Shown: one piece after another, positions 1 through 8,092 of the stretch
How the letters are laid out: every line of letters starts with the position of its first letter
Position numbering within the stretch: position 1 is the stretch's first letter
Assembly: GCA_964476185.1 (NCBI GenBank)
Contig: CAYYZO010000001.1
Location: forward strand, 44,952 to 108,951
DNA: 64,000 bases
Reading direction: 5' to 3'
DNA from: DATNBU01 sp964476185
GTDB lineage: Bacteria; Desulfobacterota; Binatia; UBA1149; CAITLU01
Program-made: the position numbers and the translations under genes
The notes under the pieces: generated by a model
What the model was told of the DNA's origin: nothing
The model's input: only the letters and a program-made list of their open reading frames with translations
Database searches by the model: none

Positions 1-1345
1 AGCGGCGGCGGACCTCGACGACGAGTCGCCGGAGCCGCTCGAGGTCCGAGCGCTGAAGAACGAGCGCCTCGTGCCACGGCAGCCCCGATTCGCGCAGGAA
101 GAAGCCGTACAGCAACAGGGCCGCCAGCGAGTAGGAGCAGGTCGTGCCGATCGCGGCGCCCTCGATTCCGTGGCTCGGAATCAGCCAGGCGCCGAGCCCG
201 ATGTTCCCGCCGAGCGCGATGTAGGCGGCGATCACGTTGATGACCTGCCGGTCGCGCGCCGTGAAGTCCCGCGACAGCAGCACGTACATCGACATCATCA
301 CGATCCCCCACGAGATCCACACGAGAGGCACCGAAGCGGGCGCGTAATCCTGGCCGTACAGCAGCACGATCGCCCAGCGACCGAACAGCGTCAGGACGAC
401 GGCGGCCGCGGTCGCGATCGCCAGGGTCTGGCGGCAGGCCGTCGCGGTCATCGCGTGGACGCGGTCCTCGGGCATCCCGGCCAGGCGCGGGAACATCGCG
501 AGCCCGAGCGACTGCGGGATCGACATCATCTGCTCGGCGAACTTCGCGCCGATCGCGTAGAACGCGACCTCGGCCGGCGTCAGGTAGAACGAGCACAGGT
601 ACACGCCGGCCTTGAAGTTGAAGTGCGACGCGATGATCTGCAGGTGCGACTTCGTGCCGTAGCGCAGCATGCGCCGCAGCAGGGACCGGTCGAGCGAGAG
701 CCGGATGCGCGTGTCCTTGTGCACGGTCCAGAACACCCACAGCAGCATCACCGTGTTCAGCGTGACGGAAACGCCGAGAGCACCGGGGAGCCCCCAGCCG
801 AGCCCGACCAGCACGGTGGCCATCAGCAGCAACGCGATGACGGATTCCCCGAGGAGCCGCGCGTTGTAGACGCGGAACCGGTCCGTCGCCTGCAGCACGC
901 CGTACAGGTAGCTCTCCATGAGCAGGATCGGGATCATCGGGCAGACCGCCACCAGCGCCCACAACGGCACGCCCCGGAGCACGGTCGAGAGGATCTGCTC
1001 CTGGAACGCGAGCACTCCGGCGACGAGGACGGCCCCGGTCGCCAGCCCGAACGTCACCGCCGTCGAGGCGACCCGTCCGACGTCCTCCTGTTCGCGGCGG
1101 ATGAAGTAGATCGTCGCCTGCGCCTGCCCGAACTTGGCGAGCGTCGTCAGCGAGGCCGGGAACGTCGAGACCAGCGAGAAGATCCCGCGCGCGTCGGGCC
1201 CCAGCGTCCGCGCGGTGATGATGCCGATCAACACGCCGAACCCCATCTTCGCGAAGATGGTCGCGAGCGTGCCCCCGAAGTCTTCGGCGAGCCGGAGCAG
1301 CGCGGAACGCTGGGATCGCTTGCCGCGGCTCACCGGCCTTCTCAC
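1..1345 (-). CDS. Wzx-like polysaccharide flippase (3' end outside window)
   Basis: Predicted inner-membrane flippase of the MATE/MVF superfamily that moves undecaprenyl-linked repeat units across the membrane. Translation from the GTG at 1345 stays open to base 1, so at least 448 residues are present and the C-terminus is missing. Many hydrophobic helices are visible, with an N-terminal segment rich in Gly, Phe and Ile (FAKMGFGVLIGIITARTLGP) typical of O-antigen/teichoic-acid flippases. The GTG at 1345 overlaps the TGA of the upstream HprK-like gene by 4 bases; a second in-frame GTG lies at 1333. It is the last gene seen of the exopolysaccharide operon. Family assignment is good; the glycan is unknown. 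Confidence 0.82.
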   Translation of the reverse strand, partial: MRRPVSRGKRSQRSALLRLAEDFGGTLATIFAKMGFGVLIGIITARTLGPDARGIFSLVSTFPASLTTLAKFGQAQATIYFIRREQEDVGRVASTAVTFGLATGAVLVAGVLAFQEQILSTVLRGVPLWALVAVCPMIPILLMESYLYGVLQATDRFRVYNARLLGESVIALLLMATVLVGLGWGLPGALGVSVTLNTVMLLWVFWTVHKDTRIRLSLDRSLLRRMLRYGTKSHLQIIASHFNFKAGVYLCSFYLTPAEVAFYAIGAKFAEQMMSIPQSLGLAMFPRLAGMPEDRVHAMTATACRQTLAIATAAAVVLTLFGRWAIVLLYGQDYAPASVPLVWISWGIVMMSMYVLLSRDFTARDRQVINVIAAYIALGGNIGLGAWLIPSHGIEGAAIGTTCSYSLAALLLYGFFLRESGLPWHEALVLQRSDLERLRRLVVEVRRR

Positions 1346-2466
1346 CGCCCGCCGTGGCCGAGGCCCGCGTACAGTTCCCGAAGGACCTTGTCCCGCGCGA
1401 ACGCGACGAGATCGGAGACGGGAGGGACGTGCAGTTCGAAGGACGGCACGCCGGCCGCGAGTCTCTCCCCGGCGGAGAGCGCGTCGTACCGCCTCGCCCC
1501 GGAAACGGCGTCGAGGACCTGGTTCATGATCTCGATCCGCCGCACTTCCTTGGCCATGGTGTTGGCCGCGTGAAGCCGCCCGGCGCTCTCGGCCGGATCG
1601 AGCGGGCGCAGCGCGAACTCGCTCGCGCGTTCCACGTGCAGCAGCGCGGCCACGGGCTGGGGCTGAAGCTCGATGTCGGCGATGCGGTACGCATCCCGCG
1701 CGTAGACGCGACGCTCGCCAGTCGCGACGAGCCGGTCGGCCCCCGCCCCGGCGAGTCGCCGGCTCGTTTCGTCGAGCAGCAGGAGCTCCGGGCAGGCCAT
1801 CGCGTTCCGCCCATCGTGCAGCACGAGGTTGTCCGACAGCATGCGAAGGCGCGCGTCCGCCAGCATCGCCACGGAGAGCGTCGACTTGCCGCAGCCCGGC
1901 ATCCCGGCGAGGACGACCGCGCCGACCGGCGTGGCGATCGCCCCGCCGTGAAGCACCTGCCAGCCGGCGCCGCGGCTCAGCCACCAGAGAAGGGGGTGAT
2001 AGAAGAGGTAGTAGAGCAGCGTCGAGAAGCGGCGACCGCGCAGTTCGTCGAGCTGGGCGCGATGCCTCAGGCGCTGCAGCGACTCAGCCGCACCGCCCGA
2101 CGCGACGTGGAAGAAATAGCGTCCCGCGACCTCGACTCCCTCGTCCTTCATCGCGAGCTGCATCTGCAGGTCGGTGAAATCGTCGATGCGAAGCCACTGG
2201 GCGCCCGACTGGCCGATGTACAGGTCACGGTCCGGCCGGCGCGTCCAGATCATCGGCTCGAACCCGCCGGCGGCGACGGCGTCGCGACCGACGGTCCGCG
2301 GGGGGACGCCGTCGCGCCACTCGAGTCGCGAGCGGATGTCGAACTTCCCCTTGTCCTCGACGACGTAGGGCTCGAGGGCCACGCGCACGTAATCCAGGAA
2401 GGCCGGCAACTCGGATTCGATCCGCACGCGCACGCCGTGCAGTTCGATGGCGACGGGGTCGCTCAC
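1342..2466 (-). CDS. HprK-related serine kinase-like P-loop protein
   Basis: A 374-residue protein with a clear Walker A motif, GMPGCGKS, at about residues 188-195, preceded by LHGGAIATPVGAVVLA as in HPr kinase-like proteins. Relatives with this layout are found in exopolysaccharide and exosortase-type loci, where their substrate is unknown; there is no HPr or PTS gene nearby. The roughly 170-residue N-terminal part, up to the YYLFYHPLLWWL segment, has no obvious domain. The start is GTG at 2466, chosen because it gives a 4-base GTGA overlap with the stop of the upstream glycosyltransferase; longer in-frame extensions lie entirely within that gene. It also overlaps the flippase start. Kinase activity and target are inference. 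Confidence 0.75.
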   Translation of the reverse strand: MSDPVAIELHGVRVRIESELPAFLDYVRVALEPYVVEDKGKFDIRSRLEWRDGVPPRTVGRDAVAAGGFEPMIWTRRPDRDLYIGQSGAQWLRIDDFTDLQMQLAMKDEGVEVAGRYFFHVASGGAAESLQRLRHRAQLDELRGRRFSTLLYYLFYHPLLWWLSRGAGWQVLHGGAIATPVGAVVLAGMPGCGKSTLSVAMLADARLRMLSDNLVLHDGRNAMACPELLLLDETSRRLAGAGADRLVATGERRVYARDAYRIADIELQPQPVAALLHVERASEFALRPLDPAESAGRLHAANTMAKEVRRIEIMNQVLDAVSGARRYDALSAGERLAAGVPSFELHVPPVSDLVAFARDKVLRELYAGLGHGGR

Positions 2467-3731
2467 GCGTTCTCCTTCGTCATCCCGGCGCGCACCGATT
2501 CGCGTCGCTGCCGGCGCGCCGAGGCCGCGCTCGCGCGCTCGAACACCTCCGTCATCGCGGCGACGTGGCGCGCGAGGGCGAATCGCTCGGCCGCGGCCTT
2601 CGCTCCACGCGCGAGTCGCTCCCGCTCGACTTCGCTCGAGAACAAGCGGTCGAGGCATTCCGCGAGCGCCGGCGCATCGCCCGGGGGGAGCAGCAGCGCA
2701 TCTTCCCCGTCCTGCACGAACTCCGGCACCCCTCCGGCGCGCGTCGCGACCACCGGCCGGCCGACAGCCATGCCTTCGATGATCACGCGACCGAAGGGTT
2801 CGCCGCGCACCGACGTGTGCACCACCACGTCCATCGCGTTCATGAGATCCGGAACGTCGGAGCGTGGACCGGTCCAGACGACCCTCGCCCCGATCCCGCG
2901 CGACTGCGCGAGTCGACGGACGCGCTCCGCGTACGCCTCTCCACTGCGATGCACGCCCCCCACCACCAGGGCGACGAGGCGCGGCCTCGCGTCCCGGAGC
3001 AGGTCGAGCGCTTCGACGAGGACATGCTGCCCCTTCCACTCCTGCACGTTGCCGACCACGCCGACGACTTCCGCATCGGGCGCGAGTCCGAGTTCCGATC
3101 GCACCTCGGCAGCATTCCTCGTCGGCTGGAACGCGGCGAGGTCGAGGCCGTCGTAGATCACCTCGAAGAAGTCCGGCGCCATGCCGCCCGCGCGGCAATG
3201 TTCCTCGATCGCCCGGGTCATCGAGACGCAGCCCGCCACGGTGCGAGAGATCTTGCGCTCGACCCACGAGAACTTGTCGAAGCCCTTCGCGTGCACGACG
3301 CAAGGCGCGCCGACGAGACGCGCGGCGACGATCGCCTCCGCGTTTCCGCGGAATCCGTTGCAGACGTAGACGAGGTCCGGTCGCAGCGCCTCGAACAGGC
3401 GCGCGAGCCTCATGGCCGCCGGAAGGGTCTCGAACAGGTACGTGCCGGTGACGCGCAGCAGCCACAGGAGCCTGCTCACCGGACCGACGGCCTTCGCCCG
3501 CGCATAGGCCGGCTTGTCCTGCAGGGAGTGCTGCTTCGGAAGCCGTTTCTTGCGAAAGACCGCGACCGGGACGCCCGACGCCTCGAGCCCCGAGATGCAC
3601 GGCTTGTCCTCGTAGAGCACGACCGTCGGGTGGATGCGGGAACGATCGATCCCGCGCAACAACTCCAGCATGCCGGTCAGCGAGCCGCCGACCACGCTTC
3701 CCGAGGAGGCTTCGAGGAAGACGACGTTCAC
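2463..3731 (-). CDS. glycosyltransferase family 4
   Basis: A 422-residue GT-B fold glycosyltransferase. The N-terminal acceptor-binding half starts with VNVVFLEASSGSVVGGS. The C-terminal nucleotide-sugar half has VGVVGNVQEWKGQHVLVEAL and the conserved acidic stretch around GEPFGRVIIEGMAVGRPVVA, where the E-x7-E pattern of GT4 enzymes lies. It probably adds a hexose to the lipid-linked repeat unit on the cytoplasmic side. The GTG start at 3731 overlaps the TGA of the upstream epimerase by 4 bases, and its own stop overlaps the HprK-like start, so three consecutive genes appear translationally coupled. Donor and acceptor sugars cannot be read from sequence. Confidence 0.87.
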   Translation of the reverse strand: MNVVFLEASSGSVVGGSLTGMLELLRGIDRSRIHPTVVLYEDKPCISGLEASGVPVAVFRKKRLPKQHSLQDKPAYARAKAVGPVSRLLWLLRVTGTYLFETLPAAMRLARLFEALRPDLVYVCNGFRGNAEAIVAARLVGAPCVVHAKGFDKFSWVERKISRTVAGCVSMTRAIEEHCRAGGMAPDFFEVIYDGLDLAAFQPTRNAAEVRSELGLAPDAEVVGVVGNVQEWKGQHVLVEALDLLRDARPRLVALVVGGVHRSGEAYAERVRRLAQSRGIGARVVWTGPRSDVPDLMNAMDVVVHTSVRGEPFGRVIIEGMAVGRPVVATRAGGVPEFVQDGEDALLLPPGDAPALAECLDRLFSSEVERERLARGAKAAAERFALARHVAAMTEVFERASAASARRQRRESVRAGMTKENA

Positions 3732-4714
3732 GCGGGGCCTTGCAAGGACTCCTGCAGGCTGGTGCGAAGATCCACGCGAGGCGTCCATCCGAGGGCCGTG
3801 CGCGCCGCGTCGGTCGGGTAGCGGGCGCTGCGTTCGGAGCGAAGCAGCTGGTAGGCCACCGACCACGGCCGGCGCTTCGCGAGCTTGTGCACGAAATCGA
3901 CTGCCTTCACGGCCGGCGCCACCAGAGCCACGGGCAGGTACACCACGCGCAGCGGTCGCGGGCGCGCCTGGCTCAGCGTTTCGAAGTAGCGCTTCTGCGT
4001 CAGGTCGGGATCGTCGATCACGTTGAAGATGCCGCGATCGACGCCCTCGGCCGTGCCGGCGCAGACGACGGCGTCGGCTGCGTTCTCGACATAGACGAGG
4101 GGCACGCGGTATCCGGGGCTGCTGACGACCGCCAGAAGGTCCGGTCGCAGGAACTTCTTCACTCGCCCGAGGAAGATGTTCTGCTGGCCCGGTTTCCAGC
4201 CGTACAGCACCCCGGGCCGGACCACGACCACGTTTCGGCCCGTTCGCACCGCCGTGCAGGCGAGTCGGTCGGCGTCGAGCTTCGACCGCGTGTAGTGGCC
4301 TCGAAGGAACGGCCGACGGTCGTAGTCGCCCTCGTCCCCGATCACCATCCCGTCGCGGTCGATGTCGAAGATGCCGAGCGAGCTGACGTGGACGAAGCGC
4401 TTCGCGCGGCCGCCGAGCGCTGCATCCATCAGCCGCTGCGTGGCCTCGACGTTCACGCGGAAGAACTCGTCCCAGTTGCCGCTGGTCTGCACGCGAGCGC
4501 CGACGTGATAGACGACGTCGCACGCTGCCGCTTCGGCAAGCACCGGCGCGACGTCGCCGAGGTCGCCCCGGACGACGCGCACCCCGCTCTTCTCCAGCTC
4601 GTCGGCGGCCGCGCCCTCCCGCGCCAGCGCGACGACCTCGTCGCCGCGCTCCACGAGGCGCCGCACGACCCGACTTCCTAGGAAACCGGTGGCTCCGGTC
4701 ACGAACGCGCGCAT
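3728..4714 (-). CDS. NAD-dependent epimerase/dehydratase (extended SDR)
   Basis: A 328-residue extended short-chain dehydrogenase. The N-terminal Rossmann motif is GATGFLG (residues 7-13). A catalytic Tyr-x3-Lys lies in HYTRSKLDADRL, with an upstream Ser-rich segment FVHVSSLGIFD. This fold acts on nucleotide-diphosphate sugars (UDP-glucose 4-epimerase or dTDP-sugar reductase types) or on steroid-like substrates; the operon context favours NDP-sugar modification. ATG start at 4714, one base after the stop of the Gfo/Idh/MocA gene. The exact reaction is not determinable. Confidence 0.85.
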   Translation of the reverse strand: MRAFVTGATGFLGSRVVRRLVERGDEVVALAREGAAADELEKSGVRVVRGDLGDVAPVLAEAAACDVVYHVGARVQTSGNWDEFFRVNVEATQRLMDAALGGRAKRFVHVSSLGIFDIDRDGMVIGDEGDYDRRPFLRGHYTRSKLDADRLACTAVRTGRNVVVVRPGVLYGWKPGQQNIFLGRVKKFLRPDLLAVVSSPGYRVPLVYVENAADAVVCAGTAEGVDRGIFNVIDDPDLTQKRYFETLSQARPRPLRVVYLPVALVAPAVKAVDFVHKLAKRRPWSVAYQLLRSERSARYPTDAARTALGWTPRVDLRTSLQESLQGPA

Positions 4715-4715
4715 G

Positions 4716-5942
4716 TCAGCTCACGCCTCCCGTGCAGGATCTGCCGGCCCCGTCGGAGAACGACCGATCCTCGGCCGGCGGCTTCGCGTCGCCGCCGCCG
4801 CTGCGGGGAACCACCTCTTCGAGAGCCTCTTTGGGCGTGCGCGAGCGTCGCGCCGGCTTCGCGACCCTGTCCGGCGCCGGTCCTTCGCCCCCTGCCGCCG
4901 CTCCGACCGCCCGCCAGATGCGGTTCGTCACGTCGACGACCGCCGCCGCCTCCGCTTCGCTGACCGGAGGTGGCGTGCCTCGCCGGATCGCGTCGTAGAA
5001 GCGACGGATCAGTTCGCCCATGCCCGGATAGAACCGGATCTTCCCACGCACGAAATCGACCGTGTTGCGGGTCGTCTGCGTCAGCAGCTGCCACGATTCG
5101 TCGAGGTTCGGCAACGGCTTCGCGATGATCTTCGGGACCTTGTAGTCGCGCCGCCGGACGATCGTCATGTTGTTGAGGTTGACCTCGACGGTCATGCGCG
5201 AACCGCAGAGCTTCAGCGTGTTCATCATGGGCGCCGCGTTCATCGAGATCGTGAGCACGCCGGTGCGCCCTTCGCCCTGCATCAGCACGCGCAGTTCCTC
5301 GATCTTCGCGCGGTCGTCCCCGCCTGCCCGCGAGAAGGCGACTGCCTCCAGCCGCGAAACCGCTCCGAGGAAGAACAGCTGCAGGTACAACGGGTGCGGG
5401 ACGAGATCCCCGATGCCGCCGCCGGCCAACTCGCCGAGCCACTGGCGTTCGCTCGCGACGCCGGCCTGGTAGCTCTCGATCGCGACGAGGTCGCCGAGCT
5501 CGCCGCTTTCCCAGAGACGCCTTGCCTCCAGCATCGGCGGGTCGAACAGCCGGTTGTGGCCGGCCGTGAAGAAGGTGTTCCCGCGGCGCGCCGCGGCGGC
5601 CATCGCCTCGACGTCCGCCGAAGTCAGCGCGAGCGGCTTCTCGACGAGGGCCGGGACGCCGCGCTCGAGCGCAGCGACCGCCACGGGCGCGTGGACGTGC
5701 GGCGGCGTCAGCACGTGCACGGCGTCGAGGTTCTCGCACTCCAGCATGTCCTCGACGCGCTGGTAGACGCGCTGGATGCCGTGGCGATCGGCTAGCTCGC
5801 TCGAAGCGGCAATCGAAAGATCGCACAACGCCACCGGCTCGCCGCCGGCCTGTCGAACGTACGGCAGGTGCGCGTTCGCGATGATGCCGCATCCGACGAT
5901 GCCGACCCGCAGGCGTCCGTCCGCTCCCTTCGTCGTGCTCAT
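4716..5942 (-). CDS. Gfo/Idh/MocA family NAD(P)-dependent sugar oxidoreductase
   Basis: A 408-residue protein with an N-terminal Rossmann motif VGIVGCGIIA (about residues 13-22) and the family's EKPLALT motif, whose lysine is the catalytic EKP lysine. It is followed by the alpha/beta C-terminal domain. Members oxidise or reduce sugar hydroxyls, often NDP-sugar acids in polysaccharide loci. The last 60 residues are a charged Pro/Lys/Ala-rich tail (RVAKPARRSRTPKE) beyond the usual length of about 340-360 residues, probably disordered. The gene sits tightly between two other sugar-modifying genes. Family is secure; the substrate is inferred from context only. Confidence 0.87.
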   Translation of the reverse strand: MSTTKGADGRLRVGIVGCGIIANAHLPYVRQAGGEPVALCDLSIAASSELADRHGIQRVYQRVEDMLECENLDAVHVLTPPHVHAPVAVAALERGVPALVEKPLALTSADVEAMAAAARRGNTFFTAGHNRLFDPPMLEARRLWESGELGDLVAIESYQAGVASERQWLGELAGGGIGDLVPHPLYLQLFFLGAVSRLEAVAFSRAGGDDRAKIEELRVLMQGEGRTGVLTISMNAAPMMNTLKLCGSRMTVEVNLNNMTIVRRRDYKVPKIIAKPLPNLDESWQLLTQTTRNTVDFVRGKIRFYPGMGELIRRFYDAIRRGTPPPVSEAEAAAVVDVTNRIWRAVGAAAGGEGPAPDRVAKPARRSRTPKEALEEVVPRSGGGDAKPPAEDRSFSDGAGRSCTGGVS

Positions 5943-5970
5943 GTCGATATCCTCCGCGCGCCGGCCGCGC

Positions 5971-6966
5971 TCAGAGAGCGATCGGCGTCGCGAGCCGGCA
6001 GACGAGTCCCGGCGCGGCCGTGACGACGAATCGCGCCGCGTTGACCGCGCTCGCGAGGGTAGCGAGGTCGCCCTGCAGTCCGGCCGGGAAACGCACCACG
6101 ACCGGGGGCCGGCCGTCGATCTCGATCTGGTCGAACGGCTGCTCGCAATCCAGGCGCATGGTCAGCGAGAACGAGATTTCCTTGCCGTCCGCGGTGGCCG
6201 CACGCGCCGTGTGCGCGAGCCCGAGGACCTGCCCCGGCAACACGACCTCGCCGGCGCGCTCGACCTTGCGCTCGGCGACGACGGGTTCCAGCACCTGCTC
6301 CACCTCGCCGACGCCCCAGCCGAGCGCAGCCGCCAGGTAGCGCACCGACTCGGGAAACCCGGCGTGGCCCATCGAGAACGTGCTCGTGCGCTTGCGGACG
6401 GCCGCGGCGTCCTCGCCGACGCCCATCTTGCGACGAAGCGCGTTGCGCCTCTTGGAGAGGTCGACCAGCCTCGTACCGCGCACCGCCGTCGGCCCGAGAG
6501 TCATCGAGGAAAGATACGTCGGCAGGCGGTCGAGCAGGAAGCCCGGATTGACGCCCGCCGCGAACAGCGTGACCCCCTTGCGCCTGGCGGCTTCGTCCAG
6601 TCGCGCTGCCGCGTCATCCCGGCTGCCGTACGGCCAGATGACCTCTTCGGCCGTCGTGACCACGTTGCAACCGGCCTCGATCAGCTCCAGCAGCTGCCCT
6701 TCGATGTTGTCGATGTGGGAGCCCGCGCAGTGGAACGCCACGTCCACCCCGCCCGCGTCGGCGAGGGCGTCCGCGAGGCTCCGGCGCACCGCCGGACCGC
6801 CCGAGGCTCCCCACAGCGAGGCCAGCGGCTTGCCGGCCTTCGACTCGTCGACGTCCACGGCCCCGACGCTGTCGAGGCGCCCCGTGTTCGCGCTCTCGCG
6901 GGCGATTCCGATCCCGATCTCGCCCAGACCATAATGAAGTACCCGGAGCATTCCGTGCTCGCGCAT
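5971..6966 (-). CDS. 2,4-diaminopentanoate dehydrogenase / dihydrodipicolinate reductase-like oxidoreductase
   Basis: A 331-residue NAD(P)-binding protein beginning LRVLHYGLGEIGIGIA, a Rossmann variant of the DapB/2,4-diaminopentanoate dehydrogenase family. Family-like features include VTTAEEVIWPYG and GVNPGFLLDRLP. Known relatives act on amino acids, but this copy lies inside an exopolysaccharide operon, so a role in making or modifying an amino-sugar or amino-acid substituent is plausible. The ATG at 6966 has a GGGGAC-type ribosome site just upstream; a second ATG six codons in has none. Family is fairly sure; substrate unknown. Confidence 0.7.
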   Translation of the reverse strand: MREHGMLRVLHYGLGEIGIGIARESANTGRLDSVGAVDVDESKAGKPLASLWGASGGPAVRRSLADALADAGGVDVAFHCAGSHIDNIEGQLLELIEAGCNVVTTAEEVIWPYGSRDDAAARLDEAARRKGVTLFAAGVNPGFLLDRLPTYLSSMTLGPTAVRGTRLVDLSKRRNALRRKMGVGEDAAAVRKRTSTFSMGHAGFPESVRYLAAALGWGVGEVEQVLEPVVAERKVERAGEVVLPGQVLGLAHTARAATADGKEISFSLTMRLDCEQPFDQIEIDGRPPVVVRFPAGLQGDLATLASAVNAARFVVTAAPGLVCRLATPIAL

Positions 6967-7002
6967 ATCGTCCCCTGTCCTGCCTCGAATCCGGCGAACC
7001 GG

Positions 7003-8079
7003 TCAGGCCACTTCTTCGATGGAATCACCCGGCTCGGCGGGTTCGTCGATGCAGTCGCGGCCGAGGCCGCCGAATCCGTTCTGCTTGAGCCACGCGAGAT
7101 TCGAGTATCTCGGATCGGTCCAGTCGAGGCCCCGTTTCTCGAGAAGCGCGCGAATCTCGTCGACGCCCTGCTCGATCGTCGTCGACGGCTCGAAACCGAG
7201 CACGTGCCGGATCTTGTCGAAGCTCACGCGGTAGCTGCGCAGGTCGTCCACGCGCCCGCCCGTCTCGATGCGCGTGCCCGGGATGCGCGCGGCCACGAGT
7301 TCCGCGGTAGCGCCGATCGTGTAGTTGTTCCCGTTCGAACCGACGTTGAACGTCTCGCCGCTCACCAGTTCCGACGGCGCTTGCGCCGCGAGCAGGAACG
7401 CGTCGGCGACGTCCCGCACGTGCACGTGCGGGCGCCAGGCCTCGGCGCCGGTCACCGTGATCACGCCGTCGCGAACCGCACGGCACGTCATGGTGTTGAT
7501 CATCAGGTCGAACCGCGGGCGCGCGGAGGCGCCGAACACGGTGCCGAGCCTGAGCATGACCACGCTGCGGCCGTCGAGCTCGCGGCGCAGGATCCCCTCC
7601 GACACGATGCGGCTGCGGGCATAGAACGAAACCGGGTTCAGGCGCGACCCCTCGTTCAGCACGAGCCCCTCGGTCGCGCCGTACACGCTGCAGGACGACG
7701 CGAAGACGATGCGTTCGAGGTCCGGGTGGTGCCGGACGACGTGGCTCAGGACCTTCGTCGACTCGATGTTGATCGAGGTCGTCTCCTCGCGGTCGATCTC
7801 GCACGCGCCGTCGCCGACGAGCGCCGCGAGCGCGACCACGGCGCGGGCGCCCGCGGACGCGCGCATCATGTCCCGGATGTTGCAGATGTCGCCGTAGACG
7901 ACCTCGAGCCGCGGGTGCGGGCGGATTCCGCGAAGCCCGGCGTTGCCGTACAGGAACGTCTCGAGGACGCGCACGCGGTAGCCGCGTTCCAGCAGCATGC
8001 GTACGAGGTGCGAACCAACGTAACCGGCCCCGCCTGTGACGAGCACGAGGTCGTCGGGTTTCAAGAAGTTCTGCGTCAT
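7003..8079 (-). CDS. NAD-dependent epimerase/dehydratase (NDP-sugar)
   Basis: An extended SDR of 358 residues with LVTGGAGYVGSHLVRMLLERG at the N-terminus (GGAGYVG cofactor motif), a catalytic Tyr and Lys around NPVSFYARSRIVSE where the usual YxxxK lysine appears replaced by arginine, and a GSNGNNYTIG substrate-region motif. It resembles UDP-glucose 4-epimerase and GDP-mannose-related enzymes. I start it at the ATG at 8079, which has GGGAAG seven bases upstream and avoids overlap with the preceding sugar transferase gene; an ATG at 8115 would run into that gene. It acts in nucleotide-sugar supply for the exopolysaccharide. Confidence 0.82.
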   Translation of the reverse strand: MTQNFLKPDDLVLVTGGAGYVGSHLVRMLLERGYRVRVLETFLYGNAGLRGIRPHPRLEVVYGDICNIRDMMRASAGARAVVALAALVGDGACEIDREETTSINIESTKVLSHVVRHHPDLERIVFASSCSVYGATEGLVLNEGSRLNPVSFYARSRIVSEGILRRELDGRSVVMLRLGTVFGASARPRFDLMINTMTCRAVRDGVITVTGAEAWRPHVHVRDVADAFLLAAQAPSELVSGETFNVGSNGNNYTIGATAELVAARIPGTRIETGGRVDDLRSYRVSFDKIRHVLGFEPSTTIEQGVDEIRALLEKRGLDWTDPRYSNLAWLKQNGFGGLGRDCIDEPAEPGDSIEEVA

Positions 8080-8092
8080 GTCTTCCCGGCGC

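Noticed and set aside
71..1573. 500-codon plus-strand open frame
   Set aside because: Antisense to the flippase and HprK-like genes; its translation is a His/Arg/Asp-rich mix without domains, as expected from GC-rich codon-position bias.
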